Assembly: GCF_000373785.1 (NCBI RefSeq)
Contig: NZ_KB892377.1
Coordinates: forward strand, 248,001 to 312,000
Direction of reading: 5' to 3'
DNA length: 64,000 nucleotides
From: Erysipelothrix tonsillarum DSM 14972
Lineage (GTDB): Bacteria; Bacillota_I; Bacilli_A; Erysipelotrichales; Erysipelotrichaceae
Positions 1 to 10,500 of the stretch are shown piece by piece; the first letter of the stretch is position 1; the number at the start of each line of letters is the position of its first letter. A program made the position numbers and the translations under genes. The notes below the pieces were generated by a model that saw only the letters and a program-made list of their open reading frames with translations, was not told the DNA's origin and did not search any database.

Positions 1-744
1 GCTGAAAATGCGATTGATCCAATTTATGCTCAAAATTTAGGTGTAAATATTGATGATTTGATTCTTTCACAACCTGACAGTGGAGAGCAAGGTCTTGAAA
101 TTGTAGATGTGCTTGTACGAAGTGGTGCTGTTGACCTTATCGTGGTCGATAGTGTTGCGGCGTTGGTTCCTCAAGCGGAACTTGATGGCGAAATGGGCGA
201 TGCTCAAGTTGGTCTTCAAGCGCGTATGATGTCTAAGGCGATGCGTAAACTATCGGGAGGAATGAACCGCGGTGAATGTACTGCGATATTCATTAACCAA
301 CTACGTGAAAAGGTTGGGATTATGTTTGGTAATCCCGAGACGACTCCGGGTGGACGTGCGTTGAAATTCTATTCTTCTGTGCGACTTGATATTCGTCGCA
401 GTGAACAAATTAAACAAGGTACGGATATCGTCGGGAATAAAGCAAATATCAAAGTTGTTAAAAACAAAGTGGCACCACCCTTTAGAGCAACACAAGTTGA
501 AATTATTTATGGTAAAGGAATTAGTTACATTGGGGAAGTTATTGACCTGGGTGTTCAGTATGACTTTATCAATAAAAGCGGATCGTGGTATTCTTATAAA
601 GATGAAAAAATTGGGCAAGGTCGTGAAGCCGTTCGAAGTTTCTTAGAGGATAATCCTCAAATAACTGAAGAAATTGCTGCTCAAATTCGTGAGATTATTT
701 TACCGAAACGTGAAGTTTTAGAGAAAAAAGACGATAAAGAATGA
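1..744 (+). CDS. recA: RecA recombinase, C-terminal part (5' truncated by window)
   Basis: RecA is the ATP-dependent strand-exchange protein of homologous recombination and the SOS coprotease. The reading frame is open from base 1 ([16 protein letters not shown]...), so the start and the Walker A region lie upstream of the window. Visible family features are the Walker B stretch [13 protein letters not shown], the DNA-binding loop region [16 protein letters not shown] followed by [14 protein letters not shown], and an acidic/lysine-rich C-terminal tail ending EKKDDKE. About 247 residues are present out of the usual 340-350. A strong intrinsic terminator overlaps the stop codon, so recA is probably not cotranscribed with rny. 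Confidence 0.97.
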   Translation, partial: AENAIDPIYAQNLGVNIDDLILSQPDSGEQGLEIVDVLVRSGAVDLIVVDSVAALVPQAELDGEMGDAQVGLQARMMSKAMRKLSGGMNRGECTAIFINQLREKVGIMFGNPETTPGGRALKFYSSVRLDIRRSEQIKQGTDIVGNKANIKVVKNKVAPPFRATQVEIIYGKGISYIGEVIDLGVQYDFINKSGSWYSYKDEKIGQGREAVRSFLEDNPQITEEIAAQIREIILPKREVLEKKDDKE

Positions 745-768
745 TATTATATATCATTCTTTTTTTTG
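739..768 (+). terminator. Intrinsic terminator of recA
   Basis: A perfect 9-bp inverted repeat (GAATGATAT at 739-747 and ATATCATTC at 751-759) closes a 3-nt loop and is followed by a run of eight T. It overlaps the recA stop codon at 742-744. Confidence 0.9.
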
Positions 769-855
769 TCCTTGTGGAATTCACATTAATAAAGTATTAT
801 ATATGTATTAGGAAACTAATTTTAAATATTTTTTAAATAAAGAAAGAGGAATAGA

Positions 856-2412
856 ATGGACAATCAACTATTATATTCCGTCTTAACTGGTATTATTGTT
901 TTTATTCTGACAATTTTTGCGATGATTGTCGTTAATAAATTAGGTTTAAACCGTTCAAAGGAACGTGCAAATTCATTAATTAAAGATGCTGAAGATAAAG
1001 CAGAATCAATAAAAAGAGAAGCACATTTAGAAGCAAAAACTCATGCATATGAGATTAAACTAAATGCTGAAAAGGAACTTAAAGGGCAACGTAAGGAACT
1101 CCAAGAATATGAAAATAAATTGGATCGCCGTGAAGAAAATCTAAATTTTCGCGATGCAAACTTAGTGACTAAAGATAAAGAAATGTTGAATAAGCAACGT
1201 GACTTAGAGGCTAAATCTGCCAAACTAGATAAGATGGAGCAGGAGTTAATTGAGCGCACAGAAGTTCAATTAAAAGAATTAGAACGTGTTGCACACATGC
1301 CTGCATCAGAAGCAAAATCAGAACTTTTCGAAGTTGTTGAAAAACAAATGGAACAAGAAGTTCTAACGTATATCCGTGAACAAGAAGAAATGGCTCATCA
1401 ACGAGCTGAAGACATCGCAAGAAACATAATTTCTCTTGCTATCTCACGATATGCACAAGAAGAAACGACACAACGTACTTCGTCAATCATCACATTACCA
1501 AGTGAAGAGATGAAGGGACGTATTATTGGTCGTGAAGGACGTAATATCCGTGCATTTGAAAATGCTACAGGTGTTGATCTCTTAATTGATGATACACCAG
1601 AAATTATTACACTTTCATGTTTTGACCCAATCCGTCGTGAAGTAGCACGAATGGCCTTGGATACTTTGATGTCCGATGGACGCATTCAACCAGGACGCAT
1701 TGAAGAAGTGGTTGATAAAGCGCGTAAAGAACTTTACCAAGTAATTAATAAAACGGGTCAAGACACACTGTTTGATCTCGGAATCAGTAAAATGGATAAA
1801 GAAATTGTTACCATTTTAGGACGACTTAAATACCGTTATAGTTATGGACAAAATGCCTTAGCTCACAGTATTGAAGTAGCCAATCTTGCGGGAATGATGG
1901 CGGCTGAACTTGGCTTAAATCAAAAACTTGCGAAACGTGCAGGACTCTTGCATGATATTGGTAAAGGTCTTGATTTCGAAATTGAGGGAAGTCATGTGGA
2001 CCTTGGAGTTCGTTTAGCGAAAAAACATAATGAACATCCTGTCGTGATTAATGCGATTGCATCACATCATGGTGATACTGAAGCAACGAGCGCAATTGCT
2101 GTTCTTGTTGCTGCTGCAGACACATTAAGTGCTGCAAGACCGGGTGCACGCTTTGAATCATTTGAAAATTATATTCAACGTCTTGAAGAACTTGAAGCAA
2201 TTGCATTGACACGAGACGGTGTACAACGTGCATTTGCAATTCAAGCAGGTCGTGAATTACGGGTGATGGTTGTTCCTGATGAGATTGATGATTTACAAAC
2301 TGTCAAACTTGCTCGCGACATCCGTCAACAAATAGAAGAAGAACTCACTTATCCAGGACAAATTAAAGTTACTGTGATTCGTGAATTAAGAGCAATGGAG
2401 TTAGCTAAGTAA
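856..2412 (+). CDS. rny: Ribonuclease Y
   Basis: RNase Y is the membrane-anchored endoribonuclease that starts bulk mRNA decay in Firmicutes. The 518-aa protein has the usual order: an N-terminal membrane helix (about residues 5-27), a long charged coiled coil (about 30-195), a KH RNA-binding domain with the signature [15 protein letters not shown] (about 215-240), and an HD domain with HDIGKG at about 365 that carries the metal-binding His-Asp pair. Length matches the family (about 520 aa). It starts at ATG 856 after an AGAGGA ribosome-binding site. The stop codon TAA shares its last A with the ATG of ymdB, as in the conserved rny-ymdB pair. Confidence 0.97.
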   Translation: MDNQLLYSVLTGIIVFILTIFAMIVVNKLGLNRSKERANSLIKDAEDKAESIKREAHLEAKTHAYEIKLNAEKELKGQRKELQEYENKLDRREENLNFRDANLVTKDKEMLNKQRDLEAKSAKLDKMEQELIERTEVQLKELERVAHMPASEAKSELFEVVEKQMEQEVLTYIREQEEMAHQRAEDIARNIISLAISRYAQEETTQRTSSIITLPSEEMKGRIIGREGRNIRAFENATGVDLLIDDTPEIITLSCFDPIRREVARMALDTLMSDGRIQPGRIEEVVDKARKELYQVINKTGQDTLFDLGISKMDKEIVTILGRLKYRYSYGQNALAHSIEVANLAGMMAAELGLNQKLAKRAGLLHDIGKGLDFEIEGSHVDLGVRLAKKHNEHPVVINAIASHHGDTEATSAIAVLVAAADTLSAARPGARFESFENYIQRLEELEAIALTRDGVQRAFAIQAGRELRVMVVPDEIDDLQTVKLARDIRQQIEEELTYPGQIKVTVIRELRAMELAK

Positions 2413-3176
2413 TGAAGATATTATTTATAGGAGATATCGTAGGAGCAAGTGGTCGACAAGTTGTTGTTGACCACTTACCTATGTTGAAAGCGCAATATGA
2501 AATTGACTTTACGATTGCAAACGGTGAAAACAGTGCACATGGTAAAGGGATTACAAAAAAAATATACAATCAATTAACCGAAGCAGGCGTAGAATGCATT
2601 ACAATGGGAAACCATACATTTGCAAAACGTGAGATTATAGATGATTACGATGAATGTCCTAATCTTCTCATTCCTGCGAATATTGAGCCTATTGATTTTG
2701 GAAACTATTATAAAGTTTACGACGTTAAAGGAAAGCAAGTATGTGTTGTAAATCTCTACGGAGAAGCATTTATGAATCGCGTGGGCGATCGCCCTTATCC
2801 ATATATGGATTGGTTATTAGAGAACACAGAGTATGATTATTACTTTGTCGATTTTCATGGTGAATCAACCAGTGAAAAAATGTTGTTTGCACACATTTAT
2901 GCAGAAGAAATTGATGCACTTGTAGGAACTCATACCCATGTTCAAACAGCGGATGAACGTATTATAGGACAAGTTGCCTATATTACCGATGTTGGAATGT
3001 GTGGTGCTTATGATAGTGTCATAGGTCGCGACATCGATGAGTTGTATGATCGTATAATTTTAAATGAAAATACACACTTCAAAGTGGCTAAAGGTGATGC
3101 ATTCTTAAATGCTGTAGTGATTGAAGTTGACGATCGGACGATGAAGTCGAAGTCAATTCAAAGAATTGCAATTTAA
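2412..3176 (+). CDS. ymdB: YmdB-family metallophosphoesterase (2',3'-cyclic nucleotide phosphodiesterase)
   Basis: YmdB is a dinuclear metallophosphoesterase that hydrolyses cyclic nucleotides and in Bacillus affects biofilm and RNA decay. The 254-aa protein shows the family metal-binding motifs GDIVGASG at the N terminus, NGENSAHGKG, GNHTF and THTHVQTAD. It begins inside the rny stop codon (TAATG), a one-base overlap that implies translational coupling and a shared transcript with RNase Y. A strong terminator follows, which closes the operon. Confidence 0.93.
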   Translation: MKILFIGDIVGASGRQVVVDHLPMLKAQYEIDFTIANGENSAHGKGITKKIYNQLTEAGVECITMGNHTFAKREIIDDYDECPNLLIPANIEPIDFGNYYKVYDVKGKQVCVVNLYGEAFMNRVGDRPYPYMDWLLENTEYDYYFVDFHGESTSEKMLFAHIYAEEIDALVGTHTHVQTADERIIGQVAYITDVGMCGAYDSVIGRDIDELYDRIILNENTHFKVAKGDAFLNAVVIEVDDRTMKSKSIQRIAI

Positions 3177-3184
3177 AGTAAGTA

Positions 3185-3209
3185 AAACCAAGCCTTGCTT
3201 GGTTTTTTT
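3185..3209 (+). terminator. Intrinsic terminator of rny-ymdB
   Basis: Stem AACCAAGC (3186-3193) pairs with GCTTGGTT (3197-3204) over a CTT loop and runs into seven T. It sits 9 bases after the ymdB stop. Confidence 0.9.
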
Positions 3210-3265
3210 ATTGAAGTTTCTGTGGAAACATAGGTGCTTCGTTTTTATGTGAACGAAATCTAGTG

Positions 3266-3271
3266 TATAAT
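3266..3271 (+). promoter_or_regulatory. Probable -10 box of the RNase J promoter
   Basis: A consensus TATAAT lies 50 bases before the RNase J start, just downstream of the rny-ymdB terminator. No good -35 hexamer is seen at the usual distance, so the call rests on the -10 box and context. Confidence 0.4.
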
Positions 3272-3320
3272 AGATATAAATGGTTTACATCATAATAGAA
3301 ATTAATTAAAAGGAGATTTT

Positions 3321-4979
3321 ATGGATAAAATTCGTTTTCTCGCATTAGGAGGTCTTGATGAAGATGGCAAGAATATGTCAGTCATTGAGATTAATGACGA
3401 GATTTATGTCGTGGATGCAGGTTTAAAATATCCACAAACCGATCAGTTAGGGGTTGAAATTGTAATTCCTGATTTATCATATTTAAAAAAGAATAAAAAA
3501 CGTGTCAAAGCAATTTTTATAACACACGGTCATGATGACGTGATGGGGGCGTTGCCTTACTTGGTAAAAGAAGTTAATGCTCCAGTATATGCGACACCTT
3601 TGATTGCATTGATGATCGAAGATTTATTTAAAGAAAATAAAGTTAAAAATGCAAATATACACAAGATTAAACGGAATAGTCGTTTTAAAGTAGGGGAACG
3701 TCGTTTTGTTGCGTTTGGACTCACACACTCAATTCCGGATACATTTGGAATTGCGATTGATACCGACCAAGGTTATATCGTACATTCAAGTGAATTCATT
3801 ATTGATTTTGATGTTCGTAATCAAGGATTTATGTGTGATGTTGCGAATATTTCTGAACTTGGGAAAAAGGGTGTGTTTCTTTTAACGGCTGAATCCGTGG
3901 CATCCAAACGTCAGGGTTTCACATCACCAAACCATCGTATTACTAAACGCATCGAGCGTGTATTCGAAGAAACCGATGATCGCATTCTGGTTACTTTGTA
4001 TGAACAAAACATTTATCGTTTAATTGAAGTTATTGAAACAGCTCATAAATTCAAACGTAAGGTGTTTTTCTATGGTGAGAAGCAACGTCGTCTCATGAAA
4101 CATTTGGAACGTTTAAACTACTACCACATGCCGAAGGGATTAGAAATTAAGCCCGATCAATTTAATAATGAGATAAAAGATGTCGTTGTGATTGTTTCGG
4201 ATATTGGTCCAAGCGTCTTTAGTAAAATGGGACGTATCGCTATGGGCGAAGATCAACTCGTTGAGGTTAATGAAAAAGACAATGTGATTGTCGCATCACC
4301 TGTTGTACCTGGTACAGAAGCGATTGCTGGAGCGATGATTAATGAGTTGTATAAAGATGGTGTGAAGGTTACTTCACTTAACTATAAAGACGTTATGCCA
4401 ATGCATGCATCCGTTGAAGATTTAAAAATGATGATTGCACTTCTTAAACCTAAGTATTATGTACCGGTAAAAGGTGAGTATCAAAATCTTGTAGCTAACG
4501 CAAGTGTTGCTGTGGATATGGGTATCAGTGCAGGAAATATCGTTGTTTTAGATAACGGTCAAGTTGCTGAGTTTGTAGATGGTCGTTTAAAAACAACTTC
4601 AGAAATTTTAAAACTCGAAGACATGCTTATTGATGGTAAAGATCATCTCGATACTTCTGGCTTGGTGTTGCGCGATCGTCAAACGCTTGCAACAGATGGT
4701 TCAATTATTGTAGGGATGGTTATTAATAATAAAACAAAAGAGATTTTGGGCGGACCGGATGTACAATCTCGTGGTGTTATCTATCTAAAAGATGCCGATA
4801 ATATTATGAAAGAAGTCGGTGTGATTCTTGAACAAACGATTCTAAAATTAGTTGAGAAGCACAAATATGATAATGTGACGGCGCGTAATGAAGCCCGTGA
4901 TGTTATTGCCAAATATATTTATAAACAAACAGGTAAACGTCCAATGATTTTACCCGTTATTATTGAAATTCACATTTGA
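3321..4979 (+). CDS. rnjB: RNase J family protein, J2-like, with degraded catalytic motifs
   Basis: This is a metallo-beta-lactamase/beta-CASP ribonuclease of the RNase J family (552 aa, usual length), which process and degrade RNA from the 5' end. The fold markers are clear (DAGLKYP, ITHGHDD, PKYYVPVKGEY, C-terminal KRPMILPVIIEI). Several catalytic positions are changed compared with RNase J1: the metal motif HxHxDH reads HGHDDV, the GDFKFD aspartate position reads SSEF, the SDSTNAE position reads TAESVAS, HASGHG is shortened to MHAS-VEDLK, and VHGEYR is VKGEYQ. This resembles, and goes beyond, the loss seen in Bacillus RNase J2, which acts mainly as partner of J1. The ribosome-binding site is AAAGGAG before ATG 3321. 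An active paralogue probably exists elsewhere. Confidence 0.88.
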   Translation: MDKIRFLALGGLDEDGKNMSVIEINDEIYVVDAGLKYPQTDQLGVEIVIPDLSYLKKNKKRVKAIFITHGHDDVMGALPYLVKEVNAPVYATPLIALMIEDLFKENKVKNANIHKIKRNSRFKVGERRFVAFGLTHSIPDTFGIAIDTDQGYIVHSSEFIIDFDVRNQGFMCDVANISELGKKGVFLLTAESVASKRQGFTSPNHRITKRIERVFEETDDRILVTLYEQNIYRLIEVIETAHKFKRKVFFYGEKQRRLMKHLERLNYYHMPKGLEIKPDQFNNEIKDVVVIVSDIGPSVFSKMGRIAMGEDQLVEVNEKDNVIVASPVVPGTEAIAGAMINELYKDGVKVTSLNYKDVMPMHASVEDLKMMIALLKPKYYVPVKGEYQNLVANASVAVDMGISAGNIVVLDNGQVAEFVDGRLKTTSEILKLEDMLIDGKDHLDTSGLVLRDRQTLATDGSIIVGMVINNKTKEILGGPDVQSRGVIYLKDADNIMKEVGVILEQTILKLVEKHKYDNVTARNEARDVIAKYIYKQTGKRPMILPVIIEIHI

Positions 4980-4992
4980 TAGGGGTGATTGA

Positions 4993-7356
4993 GTGAGTTC
5001 TAAGGGAAAGAAAACTAAAAAAGAACAACTTAAGCAACAGGAGTTAATTAAGTTTATTGTTGAACTATCCATCATTGCGTTTACCATTATTGCAATGTTT
5101 GAACTCGGCGTTATTGGACGTTTTCTTAACCAATGCATGCGGATTATGGTGGGTCAATATCCAATTCCATACCATATTCTAATTATGGGTATTACCCTTT
5201 ATAAAATGGTAGATACTGATCATAAACATAAAACATGGCGTTTTTGGACGGCGGTAGGACTGCTTTTTACCGCAATGATTTTATCCGTTAACTTTTTTCT
5301 ACAGCCACAGGCTTCGGGATTATCCGTTATTACTGAGTACTTTAATCGAATTCCGGTCATTTTTATGAATTCCCAAGAAAATGCTTATGGCGGTGTGATT
5401 GGTGCGGTTTTATTTGGACTGCTTTCATACTTAGTTGATCGTGCAGGCGTATTACTCTTTGTGATTGTGTTAATCCTAAGTGGTTTAGCTTTGCTTTTCA
5501 CACCAAGAGAGATGCTACGCAGTGCACAAAAGAGTACAGATGCAACAAAGTCTGCATTTGAAAAACGTCGTGAACAAAAAGAAGCGAAACGTCGTGAGAA
5601 AGAACTAAAAGAAAAACAAGCAGCGTTGGATCACAAGCTGAATGACTACACAGTCGATCATGATTCTGCGATTACGCAAACAAAAGCGGGATTTATCTCA
5701 TTTGATGAATCACCAAAGTCGGATGCACCAGTATCCAATGGCACACCATTTCTAACGATGGATGAGAAACAAGAGCAAGGTGATACTATCACAGCCGATG
5801 TTTCTGAAAACCCTTTTGGACTTGAAAATGCCGGTTTGGATCCTGTCTCACTTTCCGATAAGACGGATACGCAAGAAGCTCTTGAGCGTGGGGAAGATCG
5901 TCGATCTACGTCATTTGAACACTATAAAATTCCTACAATCCATCTTTTGGAAACAGGTAAGGGTTCGAATACATCAAAGGCTAATGTTAATAGTGCTAAA
6001 GAAAAAGGCGAGCGATTAATTGCCGTATTGAAACAATTTGGTATTGATGCCACTTTAATGGATATTCATATAGGTCCTGCAGTTACTAAGTTTGAATTGA
6101 AACCAGACAGTAATGTGAAAATCAGTCGCATCTCTTCAGTTCAAGATAACTTAATGATGGAGTTGGCGGTTAAGACCTTGCGCATTGAAGCACCGATTCC
6201 CGGTAAAAGTGCGGTTGGAATTGAAATCCCTAATGTTGAAATGGTTCCGGTTAAGATGAAAGACGTCGTGATGGGGTCTTCACAATTTATGTCTGAGGAT
6301 AATATTAATGTTGCCTTAGGAAAAGATTTAACCGGAAAACCCATTACGGTAGCTTTAAATAAAATGCCGCATTTACTTGTTGCAGGAGCAACCGGTAGCG
6401 GTAAATCGGTGTGTATGAATGCAATTATAACCTCGATTCTTTTAACGAAATCACCGGAAGATTTGAAATTACTTCTCATTGATCCTAAGAAAGTGGAATT
6501 CACACCGTATACAGAAATTCCGCATTTAATCGGTCCTGTTATTGATGACCCTCATCGTGCTTCGGCTGCGTTGAAGGTTGTGGTTGAGGAAATGGAACAG
6601 CGGTATGATCTGTTTTCCAAAGCCGGGGTTAGAAATATTGGTTCTTATAATGAAAAAGTTAAAGCCTTTCCGGCAGAAAATTTATCAAAATTACCTTGGA
6701 TTGTTGTTATTATTGATGAATTAGCCGATTTAATGTCGGTTGCGGGAAAAGAGGTTGAAACAAGTATTCAACGGATTACCCAACTTGCCCGTGCCGCCGG
6801 AATTCATTTGATTGTCGCAACACAACGCCCTTCAGTGGATGTTGTTACCGGTATTATTAAAGCGAATATTCCATCGCGAATCGCTTTCGCTGTTTCGAGT
6901 GCAATTGATTCACGAACTATTCTGGATGAAGCGGGAGCTGAAAAACTCCTTGGATATGGTGATATGCTCTATATCCCTATGGGTGAACCCCATGCCATTC
7001 GTGTTCAAGGATGTTATGTGAGCGATGAAGAGGTTAAAAAAATAGCGGATAAAGCAAGTGCACAAGCGAAACCACGTTTCGATGATGCCTTCATTAAATT
7101 GGATGGTGTCGAAGGAAATCACGGTGTGCTTGGCGTTGAGGACGATCCCCTTTATAAAGAAGCCTTTGAGTATGTTGTAAGACAGAAAAAAGCATCGACT
7201 TCACTCTTACAAAGACGATTCCGTATTGGTTATAACCGTGCTGCAAATATGATTGATGCCCTCGAACAAAATGGAGTAATCGGTCCTGCACAAGGTAGCA
7301 AACCGCGTGATGTATTTGTAAGTCCTGATGAATTAGAACAAGAGAGCTCATTGTAG
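4993..7356 (+). CDS. ftsK: DNA translocase FtsK/SpoIIIE
   Basis: FtsK/SpoIIIE pumps chromosomal DNA through the closing septum. The 787-aa protein begins at GTG 4993 behind AGGGGTGA, 13 bases after RNase J, so it may share its transcript. It has about four membrane helices in the first 180 residues, a charged linker (about 185-330), and the RecA-like motor with Walker A GATGSGKS (about residue 465) and Walker B VVIIDELADLM (about 570). A winged-helix gamma domain with the RFRIGYNRAAN motif (about 730-750) reads the KOPS/SRS sites. All catalytic motifs are intact and the length is normal. Confidence 0.96.
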   Translation: MSSKGKKTKKEQLKQQELIKFIVELSIIAFTIIAMFELGVIGRFLNQCMRIMVGQYPIPYHILIMGITLYKMVDTDHKHKTWRFWTAVGLLFTAMILSVNFFLQPQASGLSVITEYFNRIPVIFMNSQENAYGGVIGAVLFGLLSYLVDRAGVLLFVIVLILSGLALLFTPREMLRSAQKSTDATKSAFEKRREQKEAKRREKELKEKQAALDHKLNDYTVDHDSAITQTKAGFISFDESPKSDAPVSNGTPFLTMDEKQEQGDTITADVSENPFGLENAGLDPVSLSDKTDTQEALERGEDRRSTSFEHYKIPTIHLLETGKGSNTSKANVNSAKEKGERLIAVLKQFGIDATLMDIHIGPAVTKFELKPDSNVKISRISSVQDNLMMELAVKTLRIEAPIPGKSAVGIEIPNVEMVPVKMKDVVMGSSQFMSEDNINVALGKDLTGKPITVALNKMPHLLVAGATGSGKSVCMNAIITSILLTKSPEDLKLLLIDPKKVEFTPYTEIPHLIGPVIDDPHRASAALKVVVEEMEQRYDLFSKAGVRNIGSYNEKVKAFPAENLSKLPWIVVIIDELADLMSVAGKEVETSIQRITQLARAAGIHLIVATQRPSVDVVTGIIKANIPSRIAFAVSSAIDSRTILDEAGAEKLLGYGDMLYIPMGEPHAIRVQGCYVSDEEVKKIADKASAQAKPRFDDAFIKLDGVEGNHGVLGVEDDPLYKEAFEYVVRQKKASTSLLQRRFRIGYNRAANMIDALEQNGVIGPAQGSKPRDVFVSPDELEQESSL

Positions 7357-7368
7357 CTCTTTTTTTTG
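7343..7368 (+). terminator. Intrinsic terminator of ftsK
   Basis: AGAGCT (7343-7348) pairs with AGCTCT (7355-7360) and is followed by eight T. It overlaps the end of ftsK. Confidence 0.85.
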
Positions 7369-7539
7369 TTTTTAACGCAACTACGCATTATTTGTCTAGA
7401 AGCCGGTCTTATAAGGAAGAAATGTTAAGATTATGTAAAATACAAGAACAAATTGTGCGAATGTAGTGAAATGAATCGTGAAATAGTGTATATTGATACC
7501 ACTAGTCTAAATTTTAAGTTTAGATTGATGGGAGGGTAT

Positions 7540-10500
7540 ATGAATAAAAAAATATTTGCTTTTTTCATGGCTGTGGTCATGTTTGTATCAACTGGCATTC
7601 AGTTGGATGCAGATACAGCACGTGTTGCAAATCAAAACAGCCTAATAACTGATTTTAATTTTTCAAATACTAGCATAAACCATGGGTACGAAACCAGCGT
7701 TACAGTTCAATTTGCTGAATCAGGGAATCAGAAATTGAGTTCTGGTGATGTTATGGACCTCCGATTACCAATGGAACAGAAAGTTGATTCAAATGGATCA
7801 CCTTATTCCGTGGGCCTTAAAGGGATCTCACAAACGATTAAACTTACAATGCCGGGAGTTGAAAATCCACTGGCGCATGTCTATGTAACTGAAGGTAATG
7901 TTCATGTTGTATTTACGGATGAAGTTGATCAACTGAATAATATCGTAGGCTCTTTCACTTTTAGAGTTGAAGGGTTTAACAACAACACCCAAAATATTAA
8001 AGAAATGATTTATACAAATTTGGATACGAATTTAGCTGAAAAATCAGTCGAGGTTATTGGTGAATTCCAGGGCAGTGGCTCTTACGAGATGTTTACCAAA
8101 CTGGGTGGCATGTCCCGTGATGAAGAAGAAGTCGTGCGATGGGTTCTTCTCATGAATGGTGAACGCGAACCCTTTATGTCTGATATGACGGTACGTGATA
8201 CAATTGGTCAAGGCCACGAGTATATTCCGGGATCACTTGAGTTTATCATTACTGACCATTTAGGCAATCGTTTTACGGTTGATGAACAGCGTTTTAGAAA
8301 TGAATACGGTGGTGTATGGATCAACGGTCAATCGTTGATTGTTTCAACGCACCCTGGGAAACTGCATTACAGTTCAATTGAAGTGATGTATAAAACGAAG
8401 ATTACGGACTTAAAACTGGAGCAGTTAGATAATACAGCTGTCGCTAGTTTTTCTGATAATGAGGGCGTCCCTCAAAGAATTGAAAAAGAACTATCGGTTG
8501 AAAACCACTATAGCTCTGGATCAATTATTGGAAATAAACCGAAGCCAGGCGTTTTACGCATCGTAAAGGTTGTGGATGGGACTGAGACACCTGTACCTGG
8601 TGTTACTTTTGTCGTGAAAAATGATCGGGGTACGGTTATTGAGCGTGTAACAACGGATGAGACGGGCATTATAAACTTATCGTTAAAAGACGGTCACTAT
8701 TCCATTCAAGAAGTGGATGCACCGGATTGGCTCTCCGTGGATTCAACACCTGTGGAAATTGATGTTGATCACAATGCGGCGGAAGGAACGCTTGCCGTTT
8801 TTGAAAACAGTATCAAAAAAACTAATATTAAAGTATTTAAAAAATGGGTTGGTGGGCCTTCACCTCATCCTGTGGTTGCTTTTAACCTGATGCAAACCGT
8901 GGAAGGCGTGACTTCTGAAGCAGGAAGGATTTTAACTTTAGAACGTGGGCAAACATCCGTGGTTTTTGAAGATCTCCCGATTGTAAATGAAAAGGGTCTA
9001 CCGATCACCTACTCCATTGAGGAAGCAGGAATCGCTACGGAAGAATATAAGGTCGATGTAACACCAATCAATGATAAGTACGAAATTTTTGTTACGAACA
9101 CATTTATTAAAGATACGGAGCTGACTGATTTCCAAGTTTTTAAAACGTGGAAAGGGGGTCCGACACCAAGACCTGCTGTTTCGGTACAACTTTATGCGAA
9201 TGGTGACCCTGTTTATGGAAGTGTACTTGAAATTCCTTCAGGTCAAAACTCTGTAACATTCAAAGATTTGCCTGCTTATAAGGAAGGCAAGGCTATTGAC
9301 TATAGTATTCGTGAAGTACAAGTTCCCACAAATTATAAAGAAACAATAATTAAATCGAATCATATTGAAAATGAATACTTACTTAAAGATGTGACGATGA
9401 CCAAAAAATGGGTTGGTGGTAATCCAAATCGTCCGCAAACAGAATATGTTTTAGTTGCGGATGGTGTGGATACGGACTTAGAAGTTACACTAAACCAAAC
9501 AACAACACATACATTTAAAAATGTACCTAAATATAACGATGCCGGAAAAGAAATTATCTATACAGTTCGTGAAAAAAATGTTCCTGCGGGGTATGATGTC
9601 TCCTATAGTGATGACGGATTAACCGTCACAAATACGTTCCGTATTGAGAAGACTGAAATAACGGCGCATAAAATTTGGGTGGATACGCTTAAACCAGGAG
9701 AACATCCAACAGTTCGATTCCAATTATTCCAAAGCATTGATGGTGTTGAATCGATAGTGAATGGAGTTTATCAAGATATTAGCGAAGGTTCCGTAACCTT
9801 TAAAGATTTACCCAAAACAACTCAAGATGGCAAAGAAATTCGCTATTTTGTTAAAGAGGCGAACATTCCAATGCAGTATGAAGTCAGCTATAGTACGGAT
9901 GGACTGACGGTAACGAATACATTTAAACCGGATATGACCGCAATAAATGTTGAAAAAATATGGAATCATGGTCCTAAAGATCATCCCGAAATTGAAATTC
10001 AATTATATGCAAACGGGGTACCGATTGAAAATGGAAAACGAACACTTAAAAACGGTCAAACGCAAATGGTATATCGTAATTTACCAAAACAAAATCCGGA
10101 CGGTGAAATCGTCTATTCTGTTAAAGAGCTAACACAGCTTGATGATTACACAACACGTTATGAAGGTACTGGGACGAATCTTAAGATTATCAATGATTAT
10201 CAAGTTCCAACGAAATCGATTATCGCCCGTAAAGAATGGGAAGGGGGACCGCGTCCTCATCCCACTGTTTCGCTGATGCTCACAAAACGGATTGAAGGAT
10301 CAAAAGAGATTTTACCAGTTGATCTTGAGCCGATTGAAATTAAAGATGGGCAAACTGAAGCCGATTTTGGGAACTTACCGATAAAAACATTAGATGGTAA
10401 AACCATCACCTACTTTGCAAACGAGGTCGAGGTTCCAGAAGGGTACCTTGGATTAAACTCGTTTGGGGATCCTTTAACGGTTATTAATCGTTTTGATGTC

